Assembly: GCA_002346225.1 (NCBI GenBank)
Contig: DDYY01000056.1
Coordinates: 1 to 64,000 of the forward strand
Direction: 5' to 3'
Source of the DNA: Bacteroidetes bacterium UBA3022
Lineage (GTDB): Bacteria; Bacteroidota; Bacteroidia; Chitinophagales; BACL12
DNA length: 64,000 nt
Every line of letters begins with the position of its first letter. Within the stretch, counting starts at the first letter, position 1. The translations under genes were made by a program, and so were the position numbers. A model generated the notes under the pieces. The model was not told where the DNA came from. It was given only the letters and a program-made list of their open reading frames with translations, and searched no databases. Of the stretch, positions 54,965-63,947 are shown piece after piece.

Positions 54965-56255
54965 CTATTTCCTTGCTTGGATGAAAGAGAATCTTATCAA
55001 TACGGGAACCATCCATGTCCAGTACTTCAAAGGAATGATCTTTCCATGTAAGGCGCTCCCCTTCTGAAGGAATGCGCTCCAGCTCATGAATAATAAAGCC
55101 CGCAACGGTATTATAATCCAGTTCTTCGAGGTTATCGAATTCTTCAATTTCAAAATAAACCAGAAAATCATAGAAAGGCAATCCAGCATCTATGAGATAA
55201 CTGCCATCTTCCCTTTTGATGATGGAATAGTCGGGCATATTGAGTTCGTCAAATTCCCCTACAATGGCCTCCAGGATATCATTGATGGTCACGAGTCCCT
55301 GCAGGGAGCCGTACTCATCCACTATGAAAGCATAATGGATTTTTGAATTTTTGAATTTTTCCAGCACATTATAAGCGGTATTGTTTTCCGGTAAATACAA
55401 TACAGGCTTTATAAATTCTCTTATTCTTTCAAATCTGACACTTTCATCTGCCAGAAACAGATTCTTCAGGTAAATAATGCCCAGTGGTTTGTCCAGGTCG
55501 CCATCGCAAACCGGGTAAACAGAATGCACTTCACTCTCTATGGTGTTCATCAACTCGTCGGGCGTATCCTCGAGGTTCAGCCAAACGATATCACTCCGGT
55601 GCGTCATCAGAGAGCCGATTCTTCTGTCGCCAAGGTGGAATACCCGCTCTACGATATCCTGTTCAATTTCTTCAATTTCACCTGAGTTGGTGCCTTCCTG
55701 AATCATGGCCTTGATTTCCTCTTCCGTAACCCTGTCATCATTGGCACTGCGCAGATTAAACAACTTAATCATACCGTTGGATGCCGCAGTCAGCACCCAG
55801 GTAAATGGTGCCGTAATCCTGGACAACAGCATCATAGGCTTCGCCATAAAGGTGGCTATGGTTTCGGAGTATGCCAGCCCAATGCGTTTAGGCAGCAACT
55901 CCCCAATCAGGAGAGACAAGCTGGTAACAAAAAGTACAACGATGGTGATGGCAATGGTTTCGGCATAGTTGGCCATATTCTCAAACCCCATCAACCATCT
56001 GATAATAGGTTCTTTAATGGTGTCGCCTGAATAGATACCGGTTAAGATACTAATGAGGGTAATGCCTATTTGAACAGTTGACAGGAACCGGGCCGGTTCG
56101 TTGTGCAGCTCTAGTGCAATTTCGGCGCGTTTGTTCCCTTTTTTAGCCGCCGACTCCAGTCGGCTCTTTCTGGAGGAAACCATCGCCATCTCGCTCATGG
56201 CAAAGAGTCCGTTCACACAAATAAGCAGGAATATAATGAGCAGTTCGGTAACCAT
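54954..56255 (-). CDS. CNNM/CorC family transporter (hemolysin family)
   Basis: A 433-residue membrane protein likely moving Mg or Co ions. Order: DUF21/CNNM membrane domain (about 1-195, with NGLFAMSEMAMVSSRKSRLE and LPKRIGLAYSE), a CBS pair (about 210-335, with HRSDIVWLNLEDTP and FIVDEYGSLQGLVTINDILEAIVGE, quoted in parts as DEYGSLQGLVT), and a CorC_HlyC domain (about 350-430). It is first in the operon with the sugar kinase-like gene and pgi. The 288-bp gap upstream is shared with the divergent M43 protease. Confidence 0.9.
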   Translation of the reverse strand: MVTELLIIFLLICVNGLFAMSEMAMVSSRKSRLESAAKKGNKRAEIALELHNEPARFLSTVQIGITLISILTGIYSGDTIKEPIIRWLMGFENMANYAETIAITIVVLFVTSLSLLIGELLPKRIGLAYSETIATFMAKPMMLLSRITAPFTWVLTAASNGMIKLFNLRSANDDRVTEEEIKAMIQEGTNSGEIEEIEQDIVERVFHLGDRRIGSLMTHRSDIVWLNLEDTPDELMNTIESEVHSVYPVCDGDLDKPLGIIYLKNLFLADESVRFERIREFIKPVLYLPENNTAYNVLEKFKNSKIHYAFIVDEYGSLQGLVTINDILEAIVGEFDELNMPDYSIIKREDGSYLIDAGLPFYDFLVYFEIEEFDNLEELDYNTVAGFIIHELERIPSEGERLTWKDHSFEVLDMDGSRIDKILFHPSKEIGEQ

Positions 56256-56511
56256 TACCTAAATTGATATTTCGGTTGAAAGGACAAATTAATACGGAAA
56301 TTGAAATAGATATGAGCTGGAAGGATAATCGCCCGATGGGTAAGGGTCACTTGAACTAGCCATGCAATCCGGATATTTTTACAAAAGTAAGCATAATAGA
56401 ACAAACCTTCAGCAAATGATTCCACAGGGGGTGACATATTCACAGTAATGTCAAAAGGGTGCCGCAAGACATATCGTTCTTGCTTTCTTTTAGTTACTCA
56501 GCCGAATTCAG

Positions 56512-56519
56512 TAATTTTG
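56512..56519 (+). promoter_or_regulatory. TAnnTTTG promoter of the M43 protease gene
   Basis: TAATTTTG matches the -7 consensus, 24 nt before the ATG at 56544. The rest of the 288-bp gap holds no visible gene. Confidence 0.6.
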
Positions 56520-56543
56520 AACACTTAAATCCAGTATTTTCCA

Positions 56544-58652
56544 ATGAAAAAGTATCTTCTCATCCTCCTTTCCGCAGCCTCTGCTATGCTTTCACAGGCA
56601 CAAACGCTTAAAGAGTGCGGAAATACAGCCCACGATCATTTGTTGCAGGAAACAGTTCCGGGGTATACCGAACGCCGTCAAATGATTGAGGATTTCACCC
56701 AGAAATTCATTGAAAAGGAAATGATGAACGGTGGCTCACGCGCCAGCACCATCATTACCATCCCTGTCGTGGTGCATGTAGTTTTTGAAAACGACCTCGA
56801 AAACATCACAGATGCGCAGGTACTCTCTCAAATAGATGTCTTAAATGAAGATTTACGAAGGTTAAACGCCGATGCAGCAGATACACCTGCAGAATTTGAA
56901 GGGGTAGCTGCCGACTTTGAAATTGAATTCTGTCTGGCAACCATTGACCCGGACGGTAACCCTACCACAGGTATACTGCGCATTCCAACGACCGAGACTT
57001 CCTTTGGTATCAGCGACGATATCAAATTCAGTGCTTCCGGTGGTTCTGATGCATGGCCTGCAGATGAGTACCTCAATATTTGGTGCGGAGACCTCGGCGG
57101 CGGTTTATTGGGTTATGCGCAATTTCCCGGCGGTCCCGACAATACTGATGGCGTGGTAATTACCTACTCCAGCTTTGGAAGAGAAGGTTATGTGCTGGCT
57201 CCTTACGACTTAGGCCGCACCGGCACTCACGAAGTGGGCCACTGGCTGAACCTCTACCATATCTGGGGCGATGATTTCGACTGTTCAGGAAGTGATCTGG
57301 TGGCTGACACTCCTAACCAGGAAGTGGCTACTTATGGATGTCCCAGCTCACCGCTTGCTGATGCCTGTAACCTGTCCATCCAGTTTCAGAACTATATGGA
57401 TTATACCGATGACGCTTGCTACAATATGTTCACGGAAGGTCAGAAAGAACGCGCAAGAGCATTGTTCGAGCCAGGTGGAGCAAGATTCGACCTGGGCAAT
57501 TCCATCAAATGTATATCCTACAACTTTGATGCTGCTGCCCTCGAAATACTGGTTCCCACTGGAACTTATTGTTTCTCCACTTTCTCACCGGTCGTTACCA
57601 TCCGCAACACCGGTTCGGAAGTAATGACAAGTGTAGACATCAATTACAGTGTTGACGGTGCTACGCCGGTTACTTTCTACTGGACAGGCTCTTTAGATAC
57701 TTACGAAACCGAAGATGTTACCCTTCCTTCCCTTTCGCTGGGAGACGGTGCGCACAGCCTTACTATTACTGTTAGTGACCCCAATGGTATGCCCGATGAA
57801 TATGCTGGAAACAATGAAACCAGTAGCGACTTCTTCATCAATACCTTTGGTCTGACCTTGCCGTTGGTACAAGGCTTTGAAGCTGACCCCTTCCCTTACA
57901 CCGGTTATTCAGTTATCAACCCCAATGGTTCCTTTACATGGGAGCGCACCACTGCAGCTTCTAAATTGGGCTCTGCTTCCATTTTCATGAACCACTTTGA
58001 AAACACCGCTGTAGGTGCTGTTGATGAAATGGAATTACCCGCATACAACATGACCGGCATTACGGCCGCCCACCTTGATTTTGATGTAGCGTATGCCGTT
58101 TATACTCCGGGGGGAGATTATTCCGATACTTTACAAGTGCTGGTAAGCGATGATTGTGGTGTCACCTGGAACAGTGTTTACTACAAAGCCTGGCCGGATT
58201 TGAATACTGCAGGTGCTACCGGAACGGCTTTCGTTCCTACTCAGGATCAGTGGAGATTCGAAAGCGTCAGCCTTACACCATATATAGGTGATAAACTCAT
58301 CGTGAAATTCAGAACGGTCAGCTCATGGGAGAACAACCTCTATGTCGACAATATCAATATCGCTTCAGGAACTGTTGGAATAGATGAAATGTCTGACAAT
58401 GCCTGGTTTGATGTTTATCCTAACCCGGCGAATAGCTGGATTAATATCGCATATGGTTTTGCCCAAAGCCCGACAGTTAACATTGAAATAATCAATCTTG
58501 CCGGACAAGTTGTATTGTCGGATATGGCTCCGAACATTCCGGGTCAATCGAACCAGACCTCATTGCTGGTGAACTCCCTGCCTGCCGGTGTTTATTCTGT
58601 ACGGATGTTTGACGAGGCACATGCTGTGCAACGCACATTTGTAAAGAACTAA
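56544..58652 (+). CDS. M43 (cytophagalysin) metalloprotease with T9SS signal
   Basis: A 702-residue secreted zinc protease. Signal peptide 1-20 (ending SQAQ), a propeptide, and the M43 domain (about 70-325) with zinc motif HEVGHWLNLYH (His229, Glu230, His233, His239) and the Met-turn NYMDYTDD. Then a CARDB-like domain (about 330-430, VVTIRNTGSEVMTSVDINYS), a jelly-roll domain (about 440-610, with NGSFTWERTTAASKLGSASIF) and a T9SS type A sorting domain (about 625-702, DVYPNPANSWINIAYGF). Likely a surface or secreted protease exported by T9SS, so within the PorX-controlled pathway. A terminator follows. Confidence 0.93.
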   Translation: MKKYLLILLSAASAMLSQAQTLKECGNTAHDHLLQETVPGYTERRQMIEDFTQKFIEKEMMNGGSRASTIITIPVVVHVVFENDLENITDAQVLSQIDVLNEDLRRLNADAADTPAEFEGVAADFEIEFCLATIDPDGNPTTGILRIPTTETSFGISDDIKFSASGGSDAWPADEYLNIWCGDLGGGLLGYAQFPGGPDNTDGVVITYSSFGREGYVLAPYDLGRTGTHEVGHWLNLYHIWGDDFDCSGSDLVADTPNQEVATYGCPSSPLADACNLSIQFQNYMDYTDDACYNMFTEGQKERARALFEPGGARFDLGNSIKCISYNFDAAALEILVPTGTYCFSTFSPVVTIRNTGSEVMTSVDINYSVDGATPVTFYWTGSLDTYETEDVTLPSLSLGDGAHSLTITVSDPNGMPDEYAGNNETSSDFFINTFGLTLPLVQGFEADPFPYTGYSVINPNGSFTWERTTAASKLGSASIFMNHFENTAVGAVDEMELPAYNMTGITAAHLDFDVAYAVYTPGGDYSDTLQVLVSDDCGVTWNSVYYKAWPDLNTAGATGTAFVPTQDQWRFESVSLTPYIGDKLIVKFRTVSSWENNLYVDNINIASGTVGIDEMSDNAWFDVYPNPANSWINIAYGFAQSPTVNIEIINLAGQVVLSDMAPNIPGQSNQTSLLVNSLPAGVYSVRMFDEAHAVQRTFVKN

Positions 58653-58666
58653 AGAATTAACAACAG

Positions 58667-58694
58667 AAAAGCACCGCAAATGCGGTGCTTTTTT
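58667..58694 (+). terminator. Intrinsic terminator abutting next start
   Basis: AAAAGCACCGCA (58667-58678) pairs with TGCGGTGCTTTT (58681-58692), a 12-bp stem followed by Ts. The ATG of the MmcQ/YjbR gene at 58696 follows directly. Confidence 0.88.
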
Positions 58695-58695
58695 T

Positions 58696-59058
58696 ATGGA
58701 TAATATTGAAGCGCTCAGAGACTATTGCCTCCTTAAAAAGGGGGTTACGGAAGAACTTCCCTTCGGCCCCGACACGCTTGTATTTAAGGTCATGGGAAAG
58801 ATTTTTGCCATAGCTCCTTTAGATGAAATACAACTGCGCGTCAATCTCAAGTGCGACCCGGAGAGAGCTTTGGAACTCAGAGAGCAGTATTCAGCCATTC
58901 AACCGGGATACCATATGAATAAGCTGCACTGGAATACCATTGTACAAGATGGTAGTATACCCGGCTCGCTGCTGAAAGAGTTGATTGATCATTCCTATAA
59001 TTTAATCGTGGAAAGCTTGCCACGAAAAACCAGAAACGAATGGGAGGCACTCGAATAG
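58696..59058 (+). CDS. MmcQ/YjbR family protein
   Basis: A 120-residue protein of the MmcQ/YjbR (CyaY-like fold) family, proposed to bind DNA. It matches from the first residues (NIEALRDYCLLKKGVTEELPFG, quoted as GVTEELPFG), then FKVMGKIFAIAPLDE, QPGYHMNKLHWNTI and LLKELIDHSYNLIV. The start at 58696 is right by family comparison although it directly follows a terminator. It ends 1 bp before the pseudouridine synthase gene. Confidence 0.9.
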   Translation: MDNIEALRDYCLLKKGVTEELPFGPDTLVFKVMGKIFAIAPLDEIQLRVNLKCDPERALELREQYSAIQPGYHMNKLHWNTIVQDGSIPGSLLKELIDHSYNLIVESLPRKTRNEWEALE

Positions 59059-59059
59059 C

Positions 59060-59746
59060 ATGCATCTGGATATCCTATTTGAAGACAATCATCTGATTGC
59101 CATAAACAAACCACCCGGTGCTATTACGCAAGGTGACAAAACCGGTGATACGGCTATCACGGAGCACGTCAGCCAGTACCTGAAAACCACTTATCAGAAA
59201 CCGGGCAACGTTTATCTTGGATTGGTGCATCGGCTGGACCGACCTGCCAGTGGTATTTTGTTGATGGCCAAGACCAGTAAAGCCGCAGAAAGACTGAGCG
59301 CGATGATACAGCAGCGAACGATTAGGAAGTTCTATTATGCAGTTACAGGCACTCAACCGGACCCTCCCGCCGCAAAATTGACAGACTATTTAGCCAAGAA
59401 CGAACGACAGAATAAGAGTTACCGGGTAAGCGAAGGCAGCAAAGGTGCTAAACTGGCTGTCCTTGAATACCAGCTCAAAGCCGCATCAGATCATTACTTC
59501 CTCTTGGATATTGAGCTGATGACAGGAAGGCACCATCAAATCAGGGCACAGCTCTCGAGCATAGGTTGCCCTATCAAAGGAGATTTAAAATACGGAGCTC
59601 CCCGTTCCAATAAAGATGGCTCTATTCACCTGCACGCCCGGGCTCTTGAATTTGTGCATCCGGTGCAAAAAACAGACGTAATCATTACGGCTCCAGCTCC
59701 TGACGAAGTAGTCTGGAACGCTTTGGTACAAAAAAACAGCCCCTGA
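59060..59746 (+). CDS. RluA family pseudouridine synthase
   Basis: A 228-residue RNA pseudouridine synthase without an S4 domain, hence of the short RluA/RluC-like type. Catalytic Asp60 lies in GLVHRLDRPASGILLMAKT; earlier IAINKPPGAITQGD and later GRHHQIRAQLSSIGCPIKGDLKYGA are typical. The target position in rRNA or tRNA cannot be read from the sequence. It is translated directly after the MmcQ/YjbR gene, and its stop lies inside a terminator hairpin. Confidence 0.93.
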   Translation: MHLDILFEDNHLIAINKPPGAITQGDKTGDTAITEHVSQYLKTTYQKPGNVYLGLVHRLDRPASGILLMAKTSKAAERLSAMIQQRTIRKFYYAVTGTQPDPPAAKLTDYLAKNERQNKSYRVSEGSKGAKLAVLEYQLKAASDHYFLLDIELMTGRHHQIRAQLSSIGCPIKGDLKYGAPRSNKDGSIHLHARALEFVHPVQKTDVIITAPAPDEVVWNALVQKNSP

Positions 59747-59763
59747 AAAAAATCCAGGGGCTG
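59737..59763. terminator. Terminator overlapping a stop codon
   Basis: CAGCCCCTG (59737-59745) pairs with CAGGGGCTG (59755-59763). It contains the stop codon of the pseudouridine synthase and separates it from the convergent beta-barrel gene. Confidence 0.75.
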
Positions 59764-59788
59764 CTGATATTTGAAAGCAAGCAAATCC

Positions 59789-60601
59789 TTATTGTTCCAT
59801 ATGATAATGGATTCCTACGCTGATACCAACGAAGGCGTTGCGGGAGAATTCAAAATCATTATAGAGTTCCCTTGTTGCCTCAGCGTTGATGTCAGTAAAT
59901 CCGTAATACATGCGCAAGTCTGGTGACAGGTACAGGTTATCGTTCAGGTAGATATTGGCTCCGACAGTCAGTTGGATACCGAAGTCCAGCGTGCTGAAGT
60001 AGGCATCATCCGCTTCCAGCTCAGGCGTGCTGGAGAAATCAGGAATGGCAGCCTGAATGATTTCTTCCGGAATATCTGTAATCGTTCCATTATTGCTGAT
60101 ATAAGCTTGCCATACCTGCTCCCCGGAAAGTAATAATCCGATGGTAGGTCCGCCCATTGCATGGAAAACGGCATTCGACTTTTTCTTCCTTTCTGTTTGG
60201 AAACGATACATGATGGGAATCTGCAGATAGTTCAGATCTATCTGACGATAGGTATCCACTTTAGGGTCATTGTTGCCGCTACCTAAAGAGAAATCGCGAA
60301 TCTTGTCGTAGTAATCTTGCCCCATTTGAGCGTAATTCAACTCCAGTTGGATTCCGTTCATGTCATCAAAGTTGTATCCCAGCGCAATACCTGGATACAC
60401 CCCAAACTTCATTTCATAATCCATTTCTGAGAAGCCATAGCTGTTCTGGTTATGAATGAATACACCATTAAATCCAAAATGAGCTCCTGCATGGAAACCT
60501 GTTTGTGAGAAAGCTGATAGGGTGGTTACAACCAGCACTGTAGCGAGTAAAACTTTTTTAATAAGGTAATTTTGTGACAAAAATAATATTAATGAGCGCA
60601 T
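59789..60601 (-). CDS. PorT-like outer-membrane beta-barrel protein
   Basis: A roughly 260-270-residue small barrel protein: signal peptide core KKVLLATVLVVTTLSAFSQ, then TGFHAGAHFGFNGVF, GIALGYNFDDMNGIQLELNYAQMG and a final GISVGIHYHMEQ, the pattern of OMP_b-brl_2 (PorT-like) proteins. The first ATG (60601) gives an odd hydrophobic N-terminus and lies upstream of a TATTTTTG promoter at 60585-60578. The natural start of the signal peptide is an ATT at 60562, so this gene may use AUU. Function unknown. Confidence 0.75.
   Translation of the reverse strand: MRSLILFLSQNYLIKKVLLATVLVVTTLSAFSQTGFHAGAHFGFNGVFIHNQNSYGFSEMDYEMKFGVYPGIALGYNFDDMNGIQLELNYAQMGQDYYDKIRDFSLGSGNNDPKVDTYRQIDLNYLQIPIMYRFQTERKKKSNAVFHAMGGPTIGLLLSGEQVWQAYISNNGTITDIPEEIIQAAIPDFSSTPELEADDAYFSTLDFGIQLTVGANIYLNDNLYLSPDLRMYYGFTDINAEATRELYNDFEFSRNAFVGISVGIHYHMEQ
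60578..60585 (-). promoter_or_regulatory. TAnnTTTG element inside the annotated barrel gene 5' end
   Basis: On the minus strand this reads TATTTTTG. It lies downstream of the ATG at 60601 and 15 nt upstream of the ATT at 60562, so transcripts from it would not carry the ATG. Confidence 0.5.
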
Positions 60602-60702
60602 ATATACAATTAAAGACCGACAGTAAATCAACAAATGTTACAAGGAAAAATACGATTTTACTTCGACCTAAAAGTTGATTACTGAGCTAAAGCTAAGATT
60701 AA

Positions 60703-61644
60703 TCACGGTTCAGCATTGAACATACCCACATAACGTGTGTCTTTTTTTCTGAACGCCCTGTACATACCGGGTGTATTGAATTCCATAACAGCGCTTCCAT
60801 TCTTGTCTATACTGATCAATCCTCCCTCTGCTCCCTGCGCTTTCAGCTTCACATGAATGATGTTTTTTGCCGCTTCAGCGTGTTCCATTCCTCCATACAA
60901 TAGCATGGCATGCAAGTCATAAGCCACTACATTTTGCATAAAGCTCTCTCCTTGCCCGGTGCACGATACAGCGCAGGTTGCATTGTTGGCATAAGTTCCG
61001 GCTCCAATGATAGGGCTGTCTCCTACTCTGCCGTACTTTTTATTCATCATTCCACCGGTAGAAGTCGCCGCCGCCAGATTACCTGAACTATCCAAAGCTA
61101 CTGCACCAACCGTCCCATACTTATAGGAGTCAAATTCATCAACAAAAAACGGTAGCCCGCTTCTATCAGCTTCCTGCACCGCCTTGAGCTGGGCTCGTCT
61201 GGCAGGAAAAATCAAGGACTCGGGCTCTACAGGTAAACATCCGGCTTCGATGGCAAATGCTTCTGCACCGGCTCCTGTCAATAGATTATGCTGGCTTTGC
61301 TCCATGACCCTTCGCGCTACAGTTATCGGATGGCGGAACCTGCTGATGCCAGCTACAGCTCCATTACGAAGGTTTCGGCCATCCATGATACTCGCGTCCA
61401 ACTCCGGTATTCCTGCAGCATTTAACACGCATCCATAACCGGCATTGAAAAGCGGATGTTCTTCCAAAGCACATACCACTTTTTCCACTGCATCTACTGC
61501 AGAAGCCCCGCTCTGCAGCAGGGTATATCCCAGATCAATGGCTTGGCTCAGTACCTTTTCTGCTTCCATCCGTGCAGCCCCTTGCAGCAAATGCGGCAGA
61601 ATATTGCCTGCACCACCGTGTAGAATTATTACGGGCTCATTCAT
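60703..61644 (-). CDS. iaaA: Isoaspartyl peptidase/L-asparaginase
   Basis: Ntn-hydrolase of 313 residues that processes itself and then cleaves isoaspartyl dipeptides and asparagine. The nucleophile is Thr178 in YKYGTVGAVALDSSGNLAAA; STGGMMNKKYGRVGDSPIIGAGTYANN follows (quoted in parts, with the typical GRVGDSPIIGAGTYA). The N-terminal HGGAGN and NAGYGCVLNAAGIPELDASIM are conserved. Start at 61644 has GGAG 5 nt upstream and the family-like NEPVIILHGGAGN. Confidence 0.94.
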   Translation of the reverse strand: MNEPVIILHGGAGNILPHLLQGAARMEAEKVLSQAIDLGYTLLQSGASAVDAVEKVVCALEEHPLFNAGYGCVLNAAGIPELDASIMDGRNLRNGAVAGISRFRHPITVARRVMEQSQHNLLTGAGAEAFAIEAGCLPVEPESLIFPARRAQLKAVQEADRSGLPFFVDEFDSYKYGTVGAVALDSSGNLAAATSTGGMMNKKYGRVGDSPIIGAGTYANNATCAVSCTGQGESFMQNVVAYDLHAMLLYGGMEHAEAAKNIIHVKLKAQGAEGGLISIDKNGSAVMEFNTPGMYRAFRKKDTRYVGMFNAEP

Positions 61645-61663
61645 TTGCTCCAGTATTTGATAA

Positions 61664-61671
61664 TAACTTTG
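61664..61671 (+). promoter_or_regulatory. TAnnTTTG element abutting methyltransferase start
   Basis: TAACTTTG ends 4 nt before the ATG at 61676, in the 31-bp gap between divergent starts. It implies a leaderless message. Confidence 0.55.
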
Positions 61672-61675
61672 CCCA

Positions 61676-62464
61676 ATGAGCATTTGGCAACAGACAGCCT
61701 ATTTCCTCCGGCACAGCTGGCAAGCTGTACCCCGCAATCATATTGATTCTCCATTTGTGCATGACTTTATTCAAAATGTTATGTCTAATACCGGTCAATA
61801 TTACGCTTTTCAAAGTATTGAGGGCTACCGGAAGAAGTTGCTTGCCAACCGGGACAAGCTAACTGTAGAGGATCTTGGTGCCGGCTCCAAACGATTGAAA
61901 GGCCGACAACGGAGCGTTGCCGATATCGCCAGGAACAGCTTGATCACACCGAAGTACGGTCAATTGCTGTTTCATTTGATGCGGCACTACCAATACCGGC
62001 ATGCGCTTGAATTGGGTACATCATTGGGCATCAGTGCGGCCTATATGGCAGCCGTTTCCGGTGAATCGACCGTAATTTCGATGGAGGGTAGCCGGGAAAT
62101 TGCCGCAATGGCCCGAAAAACATGGGAGGACCTTGGCTTGAAAAATTGCAGTGTGGTCACCGGCAACTTTGACACCACACTGCAAGAAGTTCTAGCTACA
62201 TCTAACACATTTGACCTGATTTTTATTGACGGCAACCACCGGTACCAGCCCACAGTGGATTATTTTCAGCAATGTTTACCAAAATTGAGTTCGAATGGAG
62301 TCATCATTCTCGATGACATCCACTGGAGCGCAGAGATGCACCAGGCATGGAATGATATCTGTGCGCAACAAACAACAGGTATCACCATCGATTTATACCA
62401 CAAAGGCCTGGTATTTCCAGGCGTGCAAAAACAAGGTCGACAGAAATTCATATTGCGATATTAA
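61676..62464 (+). CDS. Class I SAM-dependent methyltransferase
   Basis: A 262-residue O-methyltransferase-like protein. The SAM-binding motif is HALELGTSLGISAAYMAA (about 108-125), then VISMEGSREIAAMARKTWEDLGL (quoted as VISMEGSREIAAMARK) with the ribose-binding acidic residue, DLIFIDGNHRYQPTVDYF with metal-binding Asp and GVIILDDIHWS. The layout resembles catechol or caffeoyl-CoA-type O-methyltransferases; substrate unknown. Start at 61676 follows a promoter element. Confidence 0.85.
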   Translation: MSIWQQTAYFLRHSWQAVPRNHIDSPFVHDFIQNVMSNTGQYYAFQSIEGYRKKLLANRDKLTVEDLGAGSKRLKGRQRSVADIARNSLITPKYGQLLFHLMRHYQYRHALELGTSLGISAAYMAAVSGESTVISMEGSREIAAMARKTWEDLGLKNCSVVTGNFDTTLQEVLATSNTFDLIFIDGNHRYQPTVDYFQQCLPKLSSNGVIILDDIHWSAEMHQAWNDICAQQTTGITIDLYHKGLVFPGVQKQGRQKFILRY

Positions 62465-62520
62465 TTATTGCAATTAACATTGTTTAACGCCATTTCTGTT
62501 CTTAGCCGACTCCTAATTCT

Positions 62521-62528
62521 TACCTTTG
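62521..62528 (+). promoter_or_regulatory. TAnnTTTG promoter of the M16 peptidase gene
   Basis: TACCTTTG lies 20 nt before the ATG at 62549 and inside the longer open frame that starts at 62468, so the shorter start is supported. GGAG also precedes that ATG. Confidence 0.6.
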
Positions 62529-62548
62529 TTACATCACAAATTGGAGAT

Positions 62549-63922
62549 ATGAAAAAAATACTAGTAACTACTTTGTTGTTCACGGCTGCCCTGGCTGCTT
62601 TCGCACAACAGAAATTACCATCAAACTTTTACCTGGAAAAACTCGATAACGGATTAGAGGTCCTGGTTATCGAAGACAATTCCGTTCCCCTTGCTACCGT
62701 AGAAATAGTAGTGAGGAATGGCGCTTATACTGAAGACAGCGCATTCAACGGTTTATCGCATCTGTATGAACACATGTTCTTCAAAGCGAATAAAGACATC
62801 CCGTCGCAGGAAGAATTCCTGAAACGCGTCAATGAACTGGGTATTATTTTTAATGGTACCACCTCTGATGAAAGGGTCAATTACTTCTTTACCCTGAGCA
62901 ACAAAAACCTGATGGAAGGACTTGAATTTATGAATTCAGCTATCCGTTATCCCTTGTTCCTGGAAGAAGAAATGAAAAATGAGAACCCCGTGGTTGACGG
63001 AGAGTTTCAACGTGCCGAATCCAACCCTTACTTCGAACTGTTCCAGACTTTTGGAAGAAAAATGTGGGGAGATAATTACTACAGAAAGAATCCTATCGGT
63101 TTGCATGATGTAATTCTATCAGCAACTACCGAAAAAATGGAAATCATCAAGAATAAGTACTACTACCCCAACAACTCCATGCTGGTTGTAGCCGGAGACG
63201 TGAACCATGAGGAAGTAGTCCCTATGGCGGAGAAAATTTTCGGTGACTGGGAACCATCTGACTTTGACCCATTCGAAAGATATCCCATCCCGGAATTTGC
63301 GCCCCTGAAAGGTGAGACAAAATTCCTTACAGAAAGCGAAAACGCTCAGGTGCCTTTGTTCATGATTGGTTTCCACGGTCCTGACACACGAAATGACTTA
63401 CGTTCTACCTATGCTGCCGACGTGTTTTCTTACATACTGCAACAAGCTTCCTCCAAGCTGCAGAAAGATTTGATTGAAACAGGATTGGCGCTTCAAGTGC
63501 AGGTAGGTTACCAGACCAACAAATACACCGGACCTATCCAGATCATTCTTGTTCCCAATCCTATGAATGTGCAGGCTGCATATGACAAACTCTGGGAGCA
63601 TATAAACATGTGGAATGACCCCGATTACTACACAGATGAACAACTGGAAACTGCTAAGAAGTTGCTGGCCATCGATGATGCCTACAGTAAAGAAGCTACT
63701 TCCAACTTCGTACATACGGTGACTTACTGGTGGGCAAGTGCTACTATAGACTACTACACCAATTATGTAGAAAATCTTAAGAAGGTTACCCGGCAGGACA
63801 TAAGTAAATACGTTAACACTTATATCACTGATCAACCACATGTGGTGGGCTTAATGATCAACCCATCCATGAAAGGCTACATCGACCTTTCTGCCATGGG
63901 TTTCGAAGCAGGCGAGGAATAA
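62549..63922 (+). CDS. M16 family zinc peptidase, pitrilysin-like
   Basis: A 457-residue exported peptidase subunit. Signal peptide 1-20 (KKILVTTLLFTAALAAFAQ). The inverted zinc motif HxxEH is intact: GLSHLYEHMFF (His71, Glu74, His75), with the distal Glu in NPVVDGEFQRAESNP. Second half is the inactive M16_C domain. In Bacteroidota such proteins occur as pairs of catalytic and non-catalytic subunits; the next gene starting at 63948 may be the partner. Substrate unknown. Confidence 0.92.
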   Translation: MKKILVTTLLFTAALAAFAQQKLPSNFYLEKLDNGLEVLVIEDNSVPLATVEIVVRNGAYTEDSAFNGLSHLYEHMFFKANKDIPSQEEFLKRVNELGIIFNGTTSDERVNYFFTLSNKNLMEGLEFMNSAIRYPLFLEEEMKNENPVVDGEFQRAESNPYFELFQTFGRKMWGDNYYRKNPIGLHDVILSATTEKMEIIKNKYYYPNNSMLVVAGDVNHEEVVPMAEKIFGDWEPSDFDPFERYPIPEFAPLKGETKFLTESENAQVPLFMIGFHGPDTRNDLRSTYAADVFSYILQQASSKLQKDLIETGLALQVQVGYQTNKYTGPIQIILVPNPMNVQAAYDKLWEHINMWNDPDYYTDEQLETAKKLLAIDDAYSKEATSNFVHTVTYWWASATIDYYTNYVENLKKVTRQDISKYVNTYITDQPHVVGLMINPSMKGYIDLSAMGFEAGEE

Positions 63923-63947
63923 TATTTAAATCTGAAAATACAGACCA

